A stretch of DNA of 61,567 nucleotides from Treponema sp. GTDB lineage: Bacteria > Spirochaetota > Spirochaetia > Treponematales > Treponemataceae. This document shows, piece by piece, positions 17,169-26,694 of the stretch. Made by a program: the position numbers and the translations under genes. The stretch spans positions 1 to 61,567 of the forward strand of contig JAILLQ010000017.1 in NCBI GenBank assembly GCA_024693045.1, given 5' to 3'. Every line of letters begins with the position of its first letter. Position 1 is the stretch's first letter. The notes under the pieces are model-generated. The model did no database searches, had not been told where the DNA came from, and saw only the letters and a list, made by a program, of their open reading frames with translations.

Positions 17169-18497
17169 ATGCAGGAAAACCCTAGAAATAAAAAAGCACA
17201 ACAAATTCGCGATGTAATTCGCTATATTCAACAATTTAAAGATGCAACTCTGGTCATATACCTTGATGATGAAGTTATAGATTCTCCATACTTTTCCGGA
17301 CATATCCGCGATATAGCTCTAATTCATCAGGCGGGAATAAAAGTATGTATCGTGCCTGGGGCTAGAAAAAGAATCGACGAAATTCTGACTGCTTCTAAAA
17401 TTTCCTGGGAATATAAAGACGGTATTCGTATTACTGATGAAAAAGCCATGCCGCAAATCAAAATGGCTGCTTTTGACATTTCAAATATTGTAATGACTAG
17501 TCTTGCAGCCCACCAGATTACAGCTACTATCGGCAACTGGGTTAGAGCCCGTTCAAAAGGCGTTTTGGATGGAGTTGATTTTTCTACTGCAGGTGAAATT
17601 GACCGTTTACAAATTGATGCCATACGAAACACTTTGGACAACGGTTTTATACCAATCTTCCCTAGTATTGGATGGAATCAAAACGGTAAACCTTACAATA
17701 TTTCTTCAGTAAGCCTTGCAAAAGAAATTGCCATAAGCCTTAAAGCCGAAAAACTTTTCTTTGTAATGAAAAATGCAGAAATTAACAAAGATTCATTTAA
17801 TATTCCGCAAAATTTAGGACTTTCAGAATACGGTGGAATCCCTGCTATGAACTTGGAAGAATTAAAAGAATTTATCGATTTAAATAACAATTCTTCCGAC
17901 AGCAAAATAATTTCCCTTTTAAAAGCTTCAAATGAAGCCTGCAGAAAGGGGGTAGAGCGTTCTCATATTCTTAACGGATCTCTTGAAGGTACTCTTCCAT
18001 GTGAAATTTTCAGCGATTTAGGTTCCGGAACTATGATTTATTCTTCTGATTATGGTAATTTACGACCAATGAAATTAACAGATATTCCGGCTGTTCTTAA
18101 TGTAATGAAACCTTTTGTCGCAAAGCAAATTCTTTTACCTAGAACAGAACAAACACTTTCTGAAAATATTGAAGATTATATAGTATACGAAGTTGACGGT
18201 GGTATTCGTGCCTGCGCTTCTTTGCACATATACAATGATAAACAAGCAGAAATAGCCGGTATAGCTGTTGATTCAGCCTTTTCTAATCTAGGAATTGGAC
18301 CAAAACTTGTAGAATATCTTACAAAAAGAGCAAAAAAAGAAAAACTACAAAGCGTCTTTATTCTTACCACTCAAACTTCGGATTGGTTTGAACATCTTGG
18401 TTTTAAAGCTGACAGCATCGAAAGCATACCAGAAGAACGTCATTCAATTTGGACTCCGGAAAGAAACAGTAAGGTTTTCAGAATGATTTTAAAATAA
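17169..18497 (+). CDS. argA: Amino-acid N-acetyltransferase (N-acetylglutamate synthase)
   Basis: 442 aa from the chosen ATG, close to the 443 aa of E. coli ArgA. The open frame extends 37 codons upstream, but that part is hydrophobic, overlaps the TetR gene and ignores the TATAAT box, so the internal start is preferred. The N-terminal amino-acid-kinase fold shows AGIKVCIVPGARKRIDEIL and DISNIVMTSLAAHQ. The C-terminal GNAT domain shows EIAGIAVDSAFSNLGIGPKLVEYL (acetyl-CoA loop). It makes N-acetylglutamate, the first step of arginine synthesis, in the cytosol. No other arg genes are nearby. Confidence 0.9.
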   Translation: MQENPRNKKAQQIRDVIRYIQQFKDATLVIYLDDEVIDSPYFSGHIRDIALIHQAGIKVCIVPGARKRIDEILTASKISWEYKDGIRITDEKAMPQIKMAAFDISNIVMTSLAAHQITATIGNWVRARSKGVLDGVDFSTAGEIDRLQIDAIRNTLDNGFIPIFPSIGWNQNGKPYNISSVSLAKEIAISLKAEKLFFVMKNAEINKDSFNIPQNLGLSEYGGIPAMNLEELKEFIDLNNNSSDSKIISLLKASNEACRKGVERSHILNGSLEGTLPCEIFSDLGSGTMIYSSDYGNLRPMKLTDIPAVLNVMKPFVAKQILLPRTEQTLSENIEDYIVYEVDGGIRACASLHIYNDKQAEIAGIAVDSAFSNLGIGPKLVEYLTKRAKKEKLQSVFILTTQTSDWFEHLGFKADSIESIPEERHSIWTPERNSKVFRMILK

Positions 18498-18498
18498 A

Positions 18499-18530
18499 AA
18501 AGCGGTCCGTCTATGAACCGCTTTATTTAA
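18499..18530. terminator. Bidirectional terminator between argA and the immunophilin gene
   Basis: AAAGCGGT (18499-18506) pairs with ACCGCTTT (18517-18524), with A-runs on the left and T-rich sequence on the right, between convergent genes. Confidence 0.7.
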
Positions 18531-18543
18531 GTTTTAGTAAAAA

Positions 18544-19578
18544 TTAAAACTTGTTCAATGTTACATCAAATGCAATGTAAGCACTTTCTGGAATAACTCC
18601 AGGGTATCCGCGTTCACCGTATGCTAAATCTGGAGGAAGAACCATTGTACGAGTTTCTCCCTTCTGCATATCCTGAACCATAATATCAAATCCAGGAATC
18701 ATCTGTCCTGCACCTGTAGTAAAGTCTAAATCGCCACGTCCAGCAGATGAATCAAAAACTGTTCCGTCTACAAGATAGCCTTTATAAGCTACAAATACAT
18801 GTTTACCTTTGCCACACTTGTCGCCTGAACCAGACTTTGTTGTTTTATAGTAAATTCCATCTGAAGTTTTTGTAAATCCAGGAAATTTCTTTTCTACTTC
18901 TGCAATTTTAGCGGCATATTTTGCTTCTTTTGCTGCAACAGCCTTTGCATTTGCTTCTTTAGCATATCCATCCCAGTCTGCCTGTGTAGCTTTAAATGCT
19001 TCCGCATCTGAACCCTGACGAATAATTTTTACGCTCTTAATTTCATCGCCCTGAGCAACTGCGTTTACAACTTCCTGATCAGCATCTGTTACAACATGAC
19101 CAAAAATTGTGTGCTTTCCGTTAAGCCATGGTGTTTCAACATGAGTGATAAAGAACTGACTTCCGTTAGTGTTAGCACCTGCATTTGCCATTGCAAGATA
19201 TCCAGGTTTATCAAATTTATAAGGAACTTCTTCATCAGCAAATTTATATCCTGGACCACCAGTTCCGTTTCCACGAGGATCTCCACCCTGAATCATAAAA
19301 TCTTTTATTACACGATGAAATTTTAATCCATCATAAAAAGCTTTACCTTCAGCGGCATCCAATGTACCTTCTGCAAGTCCAACAAAATTACAAACTGTCA
19401 AAGGAGCATCTTTATAAAAAAGTTCAATTACAATCTGACCTTTGCTTGTGTCCATAACGGCAAAAAGACCGTTTTTACCTTTAATAGCATCCATACCTTT
19501 TCCTTTAGTGCCACAAGAGCCACTCATTAAGATTACCATACCAAAAAGTACGGCGAAAATTGATTTTTTAGCATTCAT
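18544..19578 (-). CDS. Dual-family immunophilin lipoprotein (cyclophilin-FKBP fusion)
   Basis: A 344-aa envelope peptidyl-prolyl isomerase. The signal peptide ends in a lipobox-like SGSC (residues 19-22). Residues about 38-190 are a cyclophilin ([36 protein letters not shown]). After a helical linker, residues about 255-344 are an FKBP ([41 protein letters not shown]). Cyclophilin-FKBP fusions are known from Treponema denticola and a few other bacteria, so this supports a Treponema origin. It probably helps periplasmic or surface protein folding. It ends the leftward gene block that starts at dnaA. Confidence 0.93.
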   Translation of the reverse strand: MNAKKSIFAVLFGMVILMSGSCGTKGKGMDAIKGKNGLFAVMDTSKGQIVIELFYKDAPLTVCNFVGLAEGTLDAAEGKAFYDGLKFHRVIKDFMIQGGDPRGNGTGGPGYKFADEEVPYKFDKPGYLAMANAGANTNGSQFFITHVETPWLNGKHTIFGHVVTDADQEVVNAVAQGDEIKSVKIIRQGSDAEAFKATQADWDGYAKEANAKAVAAKEAKYAAKIAEVEKKFPGFTKTSDGIYYKTTKSGSGDKCGKGKHVFVAYKGYLVDGTVFDSSAGRGDLDFTTGAGQMIPGFDIMVQDMQKGETRTMVLPPDLAYGERGYPGVIPESAYIAFDVTLNKF

Positions 19579-19586
19579 AAAATCAC

Positions 19587-20363
19587 CTATTTAAATCGTT
19601 TTAAGAACCACCTGTAAATGGCATCCATTCGAACTGTCATAGAATCTTCTATTTGAGCTCGAACTCCTAACAAGTTTTTAGCATCAATATCTGTAGAAAG
19701 AAATAAAAGAAGACTGTCACCAAGGTCGATGCACATAACATTCATCTTCATTTTTTCTGCCATTACAGCATTTATGCCAAGTTTACCCATCGGAATCTGA
19801 TTTAAGAAAGTTACAAGTAAAACAGTACCTTCTCGGTAATAATTTAACAAATATTTTGTATCCCCAAAAGTGTGATCATGCTGATATGCATATACTTTAA
19901 GCCCATTGATATCACCTTCTAATGGATCAGCAATTGGAGTGAAAGAAGATGGATTTTCAATCGCATAACACTTTTTGTAAAGAACATCCTCTTTTTTTCC
20001 ATTGTGAATATAAGTCATACCCTGCATACTGCTAATTGAACGGAAAATCAAAGAAATTGAATCCATGTTTACTTTTTCAGTTTCTTCCGTAAGTTGACTT
20101 TTTGGAATCAAATATAAAAATTCTGCCAAAAAAGGAACTCCTTCAGCATTTGCACTTTTTAGATTTGATTTAATGTCTTCACTAAAAATTGTATTTGGAA
20201 CCATTGAAAAAGAAGTTTCTTTCTTTGGATGAATAATTGAAACCTTACCATTCGACTTCAATTCATCGATATATTTAGAATCAATATACTCTTCCAAAGA
20301 TTGTGCATTCAATGAAAGGCTTACTAAAAAGCCAATAAATAAAGCTGATAATAACTTTTTCAT
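19587..20363 (-). CDS. Secreted protein of unknown function
   Basis: A 258-aa protein with an N-terminal signal peptide ([22 protein letters not shown]) and no lipobox. The rest lacks motifs I recognise; one aromatic/His stretch reads [13 protein letters not shown]. It lies between jag (12 bp upstream) and the immunophilin gene (8 bp downstream), so it is likely co-transcribed with both. A periplasmic role is inferred only from the signal peptide. Confidence 0.75.
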   Translation of the reverse strand: MKKLLSALFIGFLVSLSLNAQSLEEYIDSKYIDELKSNGKVSIIHPKKETSFSMVPNTIFSEDIKSNLKSANAEGVPFLAEFLYLIPKSQLTEETEKVNMDSISLIFRSISSMQGMTYIHNGKKEDVLYKKCYAIENPSSFTPIADPLEGDINGLKVYAYQHDHTFGDTKYLLNYYREGTVLLVTFLNQIPMGKLGINAVMAEKMKMNVMCIDLGDSLLLFLSTDIDAKNLLGVRAQIEDSMTVRMDAIYRWFLKRFK

Positions 20364-20375
20364 CTAGCCTCCTGA

Positions 20376-21074
20376 CTATCTTTCAAAACCCTTATAAATA
20401 ACTCGAACCTGTTTATAAAGTCCTTCACCTTCTGATTTTGTATCAATATCTGGAATGTCATTCAAAGTTGTGTGAATAAGTCTTCTTTCAAAAGGATTCA
20501 TTGGTTCAAGCAAAATTGATTTATGACTCTGGTGAACTTTATCTGCTGTTGTATAAGCAAGTCTAACCAATGATTCTTCACGACGAATACGGTAATTTTC
20601 TGTATCCAAAATTACACGAATTTCTTCATGACCAAGACGACCTGCATAAATGTTTGCCAAAAGCTGAAGAGCGTCAAGATTCTTTCCTTTGCGTCCAATC
20701 AAGATTGAAGAACTCTGAGAATCAAGTTTAATTCCAAGTTTTTTACCTTCTTCACGGAAAACAACTTCTACCTTTGCTTCATAACCCATTTTTTCTACAA
20801 CTGTTTTTACAAAGTCCAAAAGTTTTTCTTCAAATTCACCCTGTGGTGTTGGATTTGCAACAACCTTAGAAGCAGCTGCAAAAGAAGAACTCATTGAACT
20901 TTCTTCATCATCTTCAATTGTATGAACTGCAATTTTTACATAACCGTTTTTAAAAAGACTTTTCTTCTGAGATTCCAAAATCTCTACATCAAACTGATCT
21001 CTCTGCAAACCAAGTTCGTTTACTGCATTTTCAATTGCTTCTTTTTCTGTCTTACCTTCAAATTCGTAAGTCAT
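20376..21074 (-). CDS. jag: RNA-binding protein Jag (KhpB/SpoIIIJ-associated)
   Basis: A 232-aa cytosolic RNA-binding protein. A Jag-N domain (residues 1-52; EGKTEKEAIENAVNELGL) leads into a KH domain with the GxxG loop in SILIGRKGKNLDALQLLANI, and then an R3H domain (YRIRREESLVRLAYTTADKV, RRLIHTTL). It follows yidC in the same direction, the standard arrangement near bacterial origins. It is associated with cell-division and envelope control through small RNAs or mRNAs in Gram-positives. Confidence 0.95.
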   Translation of the reverse strand: MTYEFEGKTEKEAIENAVNELGLQRDQFDVEILESQKKSLFKNGYVKIAVHTIEDDEESSMSSSFAAASKVVANPTPQGEFEEKLLDFVKTVVEKMGYEAKVEVVFREEGKKLGIKLDSQSSSILIGRKGKNLDALQLLANIYAGRLGHEEIRVILDTENYRIRREESLVRLAYTTADKVHQSHKSILLEPMNPFERRLIHTTLNDIPDIDTKSEGEGLYKQVRVIYKGFER

Positions 21075-21097
21075 ATATAACTCCTAATATGTATATA

Positions 21098-22837
21098 TTA
21101 TTTTCTATTTTTTGCAGCCATTTCTGCTTTTTTCTGCTTCATTGTTTTATTGATGATAATCTGCTGTCCCATCTGGAAAATGTTACTAACTGTCCAATAA
21201 AGCAAAAGTCCAGAAGGTGCATTATAAAACATAGCAAAGAACATAATTGGCATAACATACATCATCATCTGCATCTGAGCATGTGATGTTCCAGGGGCTG
21301 TTGTACCACCATTTCCAGTAATTTTTCCAAAGAGCAACTGTGATGCCAAATAGATAAACGGCAAAATTCTTACCTGGTTACCAAAAAATGGAATATCAAA
21401 TTTCAATGTATAAACTGAATCTCCTGTAGACAAATCAGGAATCCAGTTAGGAATAAAACTTGAACCACGGAATTCAAAATAATTATTGAAAAGATTGTAC
21501 ATTGCAAACAAGATAAGGAACTGAACCAACATTGGAAGACATCCACTCATTGGATTGTAACCAGATTCCTTGTAGAGTTTTGCCATTTCTTCCTGAAGTT
21601 TAGGCTGATTGTCTTTGTATTTTGCCTGAAGAGCCTGCATTTTTGGCTGAATTTCCTGCATTTTCAAAGTTCCAAGTGACTGCTTTTTTGTAAATGGGAA
21701 CATAGCAAGCTTAATCAAGATTGTCATAATGATGATTGAAATACCCCAGTTATGAACAAACTTGTTAATGATTTCCATAATCCATTTAAGGATTGTTTCA
21801 AGCCAGCCAAGCCAACCATTTGAATTAAGGCATTCATTCAAATGCATACCACTAAGTCCCCAAGTATTTCTTTCGGCAAGATTAAATACTTTCAGAGCTT
21901 TTTCATCTTTTGGGCCATAGTACATATAGTAAGAATCTTTAACATCATTTTCATTGATTGCTTTTCTTACCAGAATAGCCTGTGCATTTGCATAATCATC
22001 TTTTTCAATAAGAGTAGAGTAGAAGGAAGTTCCCATTTTTTCAGGATTTTCAGGTATTACAAGTTGAGTAAAATATTTACCTGCAATTCCGTTCCAAATG
22101 TATGATTTTACTTTATTGAATTCTTTAAACTGTTTTGAACCTAAAACCTGTTTTTTTGATTTTCCTCCGCTGTAGGAAATAAACTGGCGGTTTTCATAAC
22201 GATTTAATTTTGGATTAAAGTGAGGACCCATCTGTGGGGCTGTACGAACTGTATATGAAAGATTTTTTATATCTGTTCCGTGAAAAAGAACATCCAGTTT
22301 AAACATGTAACTATCTGGATCAAAAGTATATCTTTTTCCAAAAACAAAATTACTTACACTTCCATCTTCATTTTTAATTGAATAATTTTTTGTAAAAAGA
22401 TAAGTATTTTCTGCTTCCTGTTTTACATTAAAATAATCATTCAATATTGAAGAATTTTCGTTACCAAAAGCAACAGAACATGCTCTGTTCATTTCTGTAA
22501 CGTTATCAATCATCTGAATGCCATCTTTAGTATCAACATCAATATGATTTAAAAGCTTGTAACTTATTAAATCACCACCGCGATTGGTAAGAACAATATC
22601 TGCAAATTTTGTTTTTACATTTATCAATTCTTCTTCAAATGCCTCAAATTTAGTATCTTCAACACTAACGAAGTTTTCATTTTTTTCTTCTTTTAATTCA
22701 GCATTTACTTCTTCTGTAGTTACTTCGGCTCTTTGTTCAGACTGAACTGGTGCCGGAAAAAAATTTTGCTGAATAAAAACAGAACCTAAAAATACAAGCG
22801 TTGATAAAGCAATTGCAATAATAGTATTTTTTGTCAT
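21098..22837 (-). CDS. yidC: Membrane protein insertase YidC
   Basis: 579 aa from the ATG at 22837, which has GGGAGA eight bases upstream; the TTG at 22849 that extends the frame is less likely. An N-terminal membrane anchor (residues ~5-22) leads to a large periplasmic domain (~30-340), as in diderm YidC. The conserved insertase core follows (ISIIIMTILIKLAMFPFTKKQ, GCLPMLVQFLILFAMYNLF, YVMPIMFFAMFYNAPSGLLLYW). It inserts membrane proteins with or without SecYEG. It lies 23 bp after yidD. Confidence 0.97.
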   Translation of the reverse strand: MTKNTIIAIALSTLVFLGSVFIQQNFFPAPVQSEQRAEVTTEEVNAELKEEKNENFVSVEDTKFEAFEEELINVKTKFADIVLTNRGGDLISYKLLNHIDVDTKDGIQMIDNVTEMNRACSVAFGNENSSILNDYFNVKQEAENTYLFTKNYSIKNEDGSVSNFVFGKRYTFDPDSYMFKLDVLFHGTDIKNLSYTVRTAPQMGPHFNPKLNRYENRQFISYSGGKSKKQVLGSKQFKEFNKVKSYIWNGIAGKYFTQLVIPENPEKMGTSFYSTLIEKDDYANAQAILVRKAINENDVKDSYYMYYGPKDEKALKVFNLAERNTWGLSGMHLNECLNSNGWLGWLETILKWIMEIINKFVHNWGISIIIMTILIKLAMFPFTKKQSLGTLKMQEIQPKMQALQAKYKDNQPKLQEEMAKLYKESGYNPMSGCLPMLVQFLILFAMYNLFNNYFEFRGSSFIPNWIPDLSTGDSVYTLKFDIPFFGNQVRILPFIYLASQLLFGKITGNGGTTAPGTSHAQMQMMMYVMPIMFFAMFYNAPSGLLLYWTVSNIFQMGQQIIINKTMKQKKAEMAAKNRK

Positions 22838-22860
22838 TATTTCTCCCAACGACTATTTTC

Positions 22861-23082
22861 CTATGGTACAGGATCATAGCCACCCTTTGAGTATGGATTA
22901 CAACGTAAAATTCGCTTTATTGCCAGAAAGGTTCCTTTACCAGGACCGTATTTTTGGATTGCCTCCAAAGCATATTGAGAGCACGTCGGTGTGAATCTAC
23001 AACAAGCAGGAAACAATGGTGAAATAAATCGTTGATAAAATCGAATTAACAGACAGAAAAATTTCGTTATAAAATTTTTCAT
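22861..23082 (-). CDS. yidD: Membrane protein insertion efficiency factor YidD
   Basis: A 73-aa protein with the family pattern: [30 protein letters not shown] and a C-terminal [15 protein letters not shown]. It is a small membrane-associated helper of YidC-dependent insertion. It overlaps rnpA by 4 bp. Confidence 0.95.
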   Translation of the reverse strand: MKNFITKFFCLLIRFYQRFISPLFPACCRFTPTCSQYALEAIQKYGPGKGTFLAIKRILRCNPYSKGGYDPVP

Positions 23083-23441
23083 TCTTTAATTAATCCTGCC
23101 TTTTGAAACAATGTACGAAATTGAACACATCGCGTGCTGAACGAGTCGTTTCCAGGATATACGAGTAATAAAATATCGTATCCGGTGTTCAGATGTGTTT
23201 TTAATAAACGATAGACTTCACGGCTGTAACGTTTTGACAAGTTCCTCTGCACCGCGTTACCGTATCCACGAGGCAAAGGAAAACCTACTCTGTTCATTTC
23301 AGTACCATTTTCAAGATAGAAAATTTTTGCACCAGAAATACTTGCCTTTTTTCCGTCTTTAAACAGTTTCTTAAAAGTTACAGGATTTTTTATGTGTTCT
23401 TTTCGTTTAAAAAATCCTGTTTTAATCAAGTCTGTTTCCAT
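23079..23441 (-). CDS. rnpA: Ribonuclease P protein component
   Basis: A 120-aa basic protein binding the RNase P RNA for tRNA 5' processing. The RNR-type motif appears as [20 protein letters not shown]. It starts 12 bp after the rpmH stop and overlaps yidD, giving the classical rpmH-rnpA-yidD-yidC order. Confidence 0.94.
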   Translation of the reverse strand: METDLIKTGFFKRKEHIKNPVTFKKLFKDGKKASISGAKIFYLENGTEMNRVGFPLPRGYGNAVQRNLSKRYSREVYRLLKTHLNTGYDILLLVYPGNDSFSTRCVQFRTLFQKAGLIKE

Positions 23442-23453
23442 CCCTAATCAATA

Positions 23454-23609
23454 TCAGTAAGGCTTCTTTTCGTCAGAAATTGAAAGCTTAGCACGTCCCT
23501 TTGCACGACGGCGTGCAAGAACTTTACGGCCACCTTTAGTTGCCATACGTGCTCTGAAACCAAATTTTCTATTGCGTTTTACTTTGCTTGGCTGGTATGT
23601 ACGTAACAT
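23454..23609 (-). CDS. rpmH: 50S ribosomal protein L34
   Basis: A 51-aa ORF found by direct translation of the reverse strand. It reads [20 protein letters not shown] then [19 protein letters not shown], the universal L34 pattern. It has a short extra C-terminal tail (SISDEKKPY) compared with the usual 44-46 aa. An A/G-rich ribosome site (AAGGAG) precedes the ATG. It is first in the rpmH-rnpA-yidD-yidC-jag unit. Confidence 0.97.
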   Translation of the reverse strand: MLRTYQPSKVKRNRKFGFRARMATKGGRKVLARRRAKGRAKLSISDEKKPY

Positions 23610-23687
23610 AATTCCAATGCTCCTTATAAATAAAATTCGTATATTTTATGCGAATTATAAAATATCAAAATATGGTAAAAAAATATA

Positions 23688-24239
23688 TCACTTATTGCGA
23701 TTTTTGGTCAACATTGTTTGTTTCATGCTTTCAAACATATTTGAAATTTCAGCTGGAATTTCATCTTTTTTTTCGATATTTGAAGTATTTTTCTTATCGT
23801 CTACTTTTTCATACTTCTTAAGAGTATTTTCCTCGGCTTTTATTTTTTCAATTTCTGCTTGATTTGCCTTAATCAACTGATTTTCATAATTGTAATCACT
23901 TAAAGTTGCTGAACTTCCTTTTACCCTAAATGCAAGAGTTTTTATATTCATTTCAGGCATATACATTTTTAATCCATTCAGAATAAATTTCTTATACATC
24001 TGAAACATTTGATTCCAGCCAGGATGATCTGTCTCTATTAGTAATATACCATTTTTTATTTCAATTATTTTTGAATGGTCATATAAATTTTGTCCGCAAC
24101 CATTAATTTTTGTAATTATATTTTTCCAGGAAGAAAAGAATTTATTATTTTTTTCTAAAGTTGTTTTTTCAATAAAAGAAAAGGCATTTAAAATCATTTC
24201 ATCACAAGAAGTAATTTCATCTTTCTTCATTCCATTCAC
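23688..24239 (-). CDS. DciA-like DUF721 protein
   Basis: A 183-aa protein. The N-terminal half has the DUF721 pattern: FSSWKNIITKING, GILLIETDHPGWNQMFQMYKKFIL. The family includes DciA, the ancestral loader of the DnaB helicase, and commonly follows recF in this operon position. The C-terminal half is Lys/Glu-rich and probably disordered. Starts at 24239 or 24230 (MKKDEI) are both possible; the gene overlaps the end of recF by 23 or 14 bp. Confidence 0.85.
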   Translation of the reverse strand: MNGMKKDEITSCDEMILNAFSFIEKTTLEKNNKFFSSWKNIITKINGCGQNLYDHSKIIEIKNGILLIETDHPGWNQMFQMYKKFILNGLKMYMPEMNIKTLAFRVKGSSATLSDYNYENQLIKANQAEIEKIKAEENTLKKYEKVDDKKNTSNIEKKDEIPAEISNMFESMKQTMLTKNRNK

Positions 24240-25323
24240 CTTCTTTTATTATGTATACTTTTGTATTTTCCTTTTTATAATTTGCATAAGGCTCTCCAGG
24301 TAAGAAAGTACAAAAAAGCTGATCATATTCAGGGAGCATAGCAGTTAATCTTTGTCTTTTAGATGGGTCAAGTTCAAGCATAACATCGTCCATTAAAAGA
24401 ACCGGTTTTGAACCTGTAACCCTTGTATAATATACCGCTTGTGAAACTCTTAACAGAAGTGAAATCAATCTGCACTGACCAGTAGATGCAGTTGGAACAA
24501 ATAATTTTCCATCCTTCATAAACACTATTTTATCCCTGTGAGGACCAGATAGGGTAGTGTTCATAATTTTATCCTGTTCACGCTTATCTCTTAAAATCTG
24601 TAAAATATCATTTACTTCTGGAATTCTTGATCCTACTTCTTCTTTTATTTCCTTCCATGATGGCAGATAAGCAATTGAAACCCCTGATATTCCAGAAATT
24701 CTTTCATAAAGGTCTCCAAATATTTCATTAAATTGAAAAATTGCTTTTTTGCGTTTTTTTTGAATTTCAATTCCTTTTTGTGCCAGCTGCATATCATAAA
24801 TATCCAGCATTTCATATTTACATTCTTTTAAAATCAAATTTCTAGTTTTAAGGATTTTTTTATAGGTTCTTAAATCATCAATGTAAAGAGCATCATACAT
24901 TGTAAGTGATTGATCTAAAAAAAATCGGCGAAATTCAGGTTCACCTGTTGCAAAACGCATGTCATCATGACAAAAAACTACGCAAGGAATTGTATTAATT
25001 AATTCTTTTCTATCTTTTATGCGTTTTCCATTTTTTTCGATTATTTTTTTACCCTTATCAAAAATTATAGAAATTTGCTGGGTACTTTCTTTGTCATTTG
25101 TATAAAGTGCACGCAAAGAAAAGTTTTGTTCTTTTTCTTTTATAATTTGGCCATCAGTGTGAGTTCTAAATGAAGAACCGTATGCAGAATAGTATAAGGA
25201 TTCAAGTAAATTACTCTTTCCCTGTCCATTTTCACCTACAAAAAAAACTTCTTTGGAAGATAAATCTATTTTGTCATTTTTGAGGTTTCTAAAGTTGTAC
25301 AGAGAAAGAGAAAGAAACGGCAT
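24217..25323 (-). CDS. recF: DNA replication and repair protein RecF
   Basis: A 368-aa SMC-like ATPase that helps load RecA at gapped DNA. Walker A is VGENGQGKSNLLESLYYSAY near residue 30; the signature region is STGQCRLISLLLR, and Walker B is VLLMDDVMLELD. Length is normal. Its start codon overlaps the dnaN stop by one base, so the two are coupled. Confidence 0.96.
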   Translation of the reverse strand: MPFLSLSLYNFRNLKNDKIDLSSKEVFFVGENGQGKSNLLESLYYSAYGSSFRTHTDGQIIKEKEQNFSLRALYTNDKESTQQISIIFDKGKKIIEKNGKRIKDRKELINTIPCVVFCHDDMRFATGEPEFRRFFLDQSLTMYDALYIDDLRTYKKILKTRNLILKECKYEMLDIYDMQLAQKGIEIQKKRKKAIFQFNEIFGDLYERISGISGVSIAYLPSWKEIKEEVGSRIPEVNDILQILRDKREQDKIMNTTLSGPHRDKIVFMKDGKLFVPTASTGQCRLISLLLRVSQAVYYTRVTGSKPVLLMDDVMLELDPSKRQRLTAMLPEYDQLFCTFLPGEPYANYKKENTKVYIIKEGEWNEER

Positions 25324-26423
25324 TAGTTATTATTCATTGGCATAATGATATGGAAATAATCTTCTGCTGGTTCTGGTCTTAAAGTTACAGCTTTCATAAC
25401 TTCTGTAAATTCGAAAACTACATTTTCAGAATTAATATTTTTCAAAGGTTCTGTAACATAACTACTATTAAGAGCTATTGTGATTTCTTCTCCTGCATAC
25501 TGACATGGAATTTCTTCATTAGAAGTACCAAGTTCAGATTCAGGAGATGTTAATGTTAAAGTTCCGTCTGAAAGTTTGAAAAGAATTTTATTTACTTTTT
25601 TATCAACCATGATTTCTGTACGCTTCAAAGCAGCATCCAAATCAGCTTTATTAACCTGGAATGAATTTGACTGACTTTCAGGAATTACTTTCTGATAATT
25701 AGGGAACTGTCCTTCCAAAAGCTTTGAAGAAAATTCATAGCTTCCGAATTTAACAAAAATCAATTTATCAACAATTGCAATCTGAATATTTCCTTCATCT
25801 GAAGCATTTTTCAAAATACATTTTAAGATTTTAGTTGGTACAATTGCAGATTCAAAATTGATACCTGCATCAATTGCTTTTTCTGCATAAGAAAGTCGTC
25901 TTGCATCTGTAGAAACCATAACAAGATTATTATCTTTCTTAGTGAAGTAAACACCTGTCATAAAAAATCTATTTGTATCATTTGAAACAGAAAAAATTGT
26001 CTGACGAATCATATCTTTGATTTCTTTTGCAGGTACTTCAAAGAAAGGAACATCTATTGCAACTGGTAAATCAGGGAATTTATCACTTGCAATACTTTTA
26101 AGCTGAAACTTAACTTTCTTTGCAATTGGTTTAATAGTAACTTTTATATTTTCCTGATTGAATTCAACTTCACCTGCTGGAGAAGAAGAAAGAATACTCA
26201 TAAACTTTTCATAAAAAATTGTCGTACTTCCTTCTTCCATAACATCTACAGGAATTTGAGTCATATAATTTACTGTTGTATCGGTTGCTTTTATTGTAAG
26301 AGTATTGTCCTGAGCAATAAGTAAAATATTCGAAAGAACTGAAATAGGATTTTTATTAGAAATAATATCCTGTGCAATTGCAATTTCTTTTATCATTGCA
26401 TCTCTATCAAATGAAAATTTCAT
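25323..26423 (-). CDS. dnaN: DNA polymerase III sliding clamp (beta)
   Basis: A 366-aa clamp that tethers the polymerase to DNA, with three repeated clamp domains (about 120 residues each). Typical stretches are LLIAQDNTLTIKATDT, VSTDARRLSYAEK and a C-terminal YFHIIMPMN. It is preceded by an AT-rich intergenic region with DnaA boxes and a GGAG ribosome site. Confidence 0.97.
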   Translation of the reverse strand: MKFSFDRDAMIKEIAIAQDIISNKNPISVLSNILLIAQDNTLTIKATDTTVNYMTQIPVDVMEEGSTTIFYEKFMSILSSSPAGEVEFNQENIKVTIKPIAKKVKFQLKSIASDKFPDLPVAIDVPFFEVPAKEIKDMIRQTIFSVSNDTNRFFMTGVYFTKKDNNLVMVSTDARRLSYAEKAIDAGINFESAIVPTKILKCILKNASDEGNIQIAIVDKLIFVKFGSYEFSSKLLEGQFPNYQKVIPESQSNSFQVNKADLDAALKRTEIMVDKKVNKILFKLSDGTLTLTSPESELGTSNEEIPCQYAGEEITIALNSSYVTEPLKNINSENVVFEFTEVMKAVTLRPEPAEDYFHIIMPMNNN

Positions 26424-26694
26424 ATCTGTAAACTCCTTATAGGCACCAAATGGTGTAAAGTTATCTATACTCTTAAAATTTATTAAATTTATAAATTTAG
26501 TAAATTTAATAATAAAGTAGTGTTTAAAGTGGAAAAGTTATATATTTTCTTGCATTACAATAAATTGTTAAGTTGATAATCAACGAATTCTTTTTCACCG
26601 TTTATTAACAAATTCACAAATTCACCGAATTTTTAGATTTTATAAACAACTTATCCACAACATTTTAGCATATTATAAACAAATTTGTCTTTAA
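26424..26694. other. Candidate chromosomal origin (oriC) between dnaN and dnaA
   Basis: A 271-bp AT-rich gap. Three DnaA-box-like sites lie on the same strand: TTATAAACA (26640-26648), TTATCCACA (26651-26659, perfect consensus) and TTATAAACA (26673-26681). Their starts are 11 and 22 bp apart, so they face the same side of the helix. About 100-150 bp away is a run of nested AAATTTA units (about 26477-26512), a good unwinding element. The adjacent dnaA and dnaN genes and the switch of gene direction nearby support origin function. GC skew was not computed. Confidence 0.6.
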
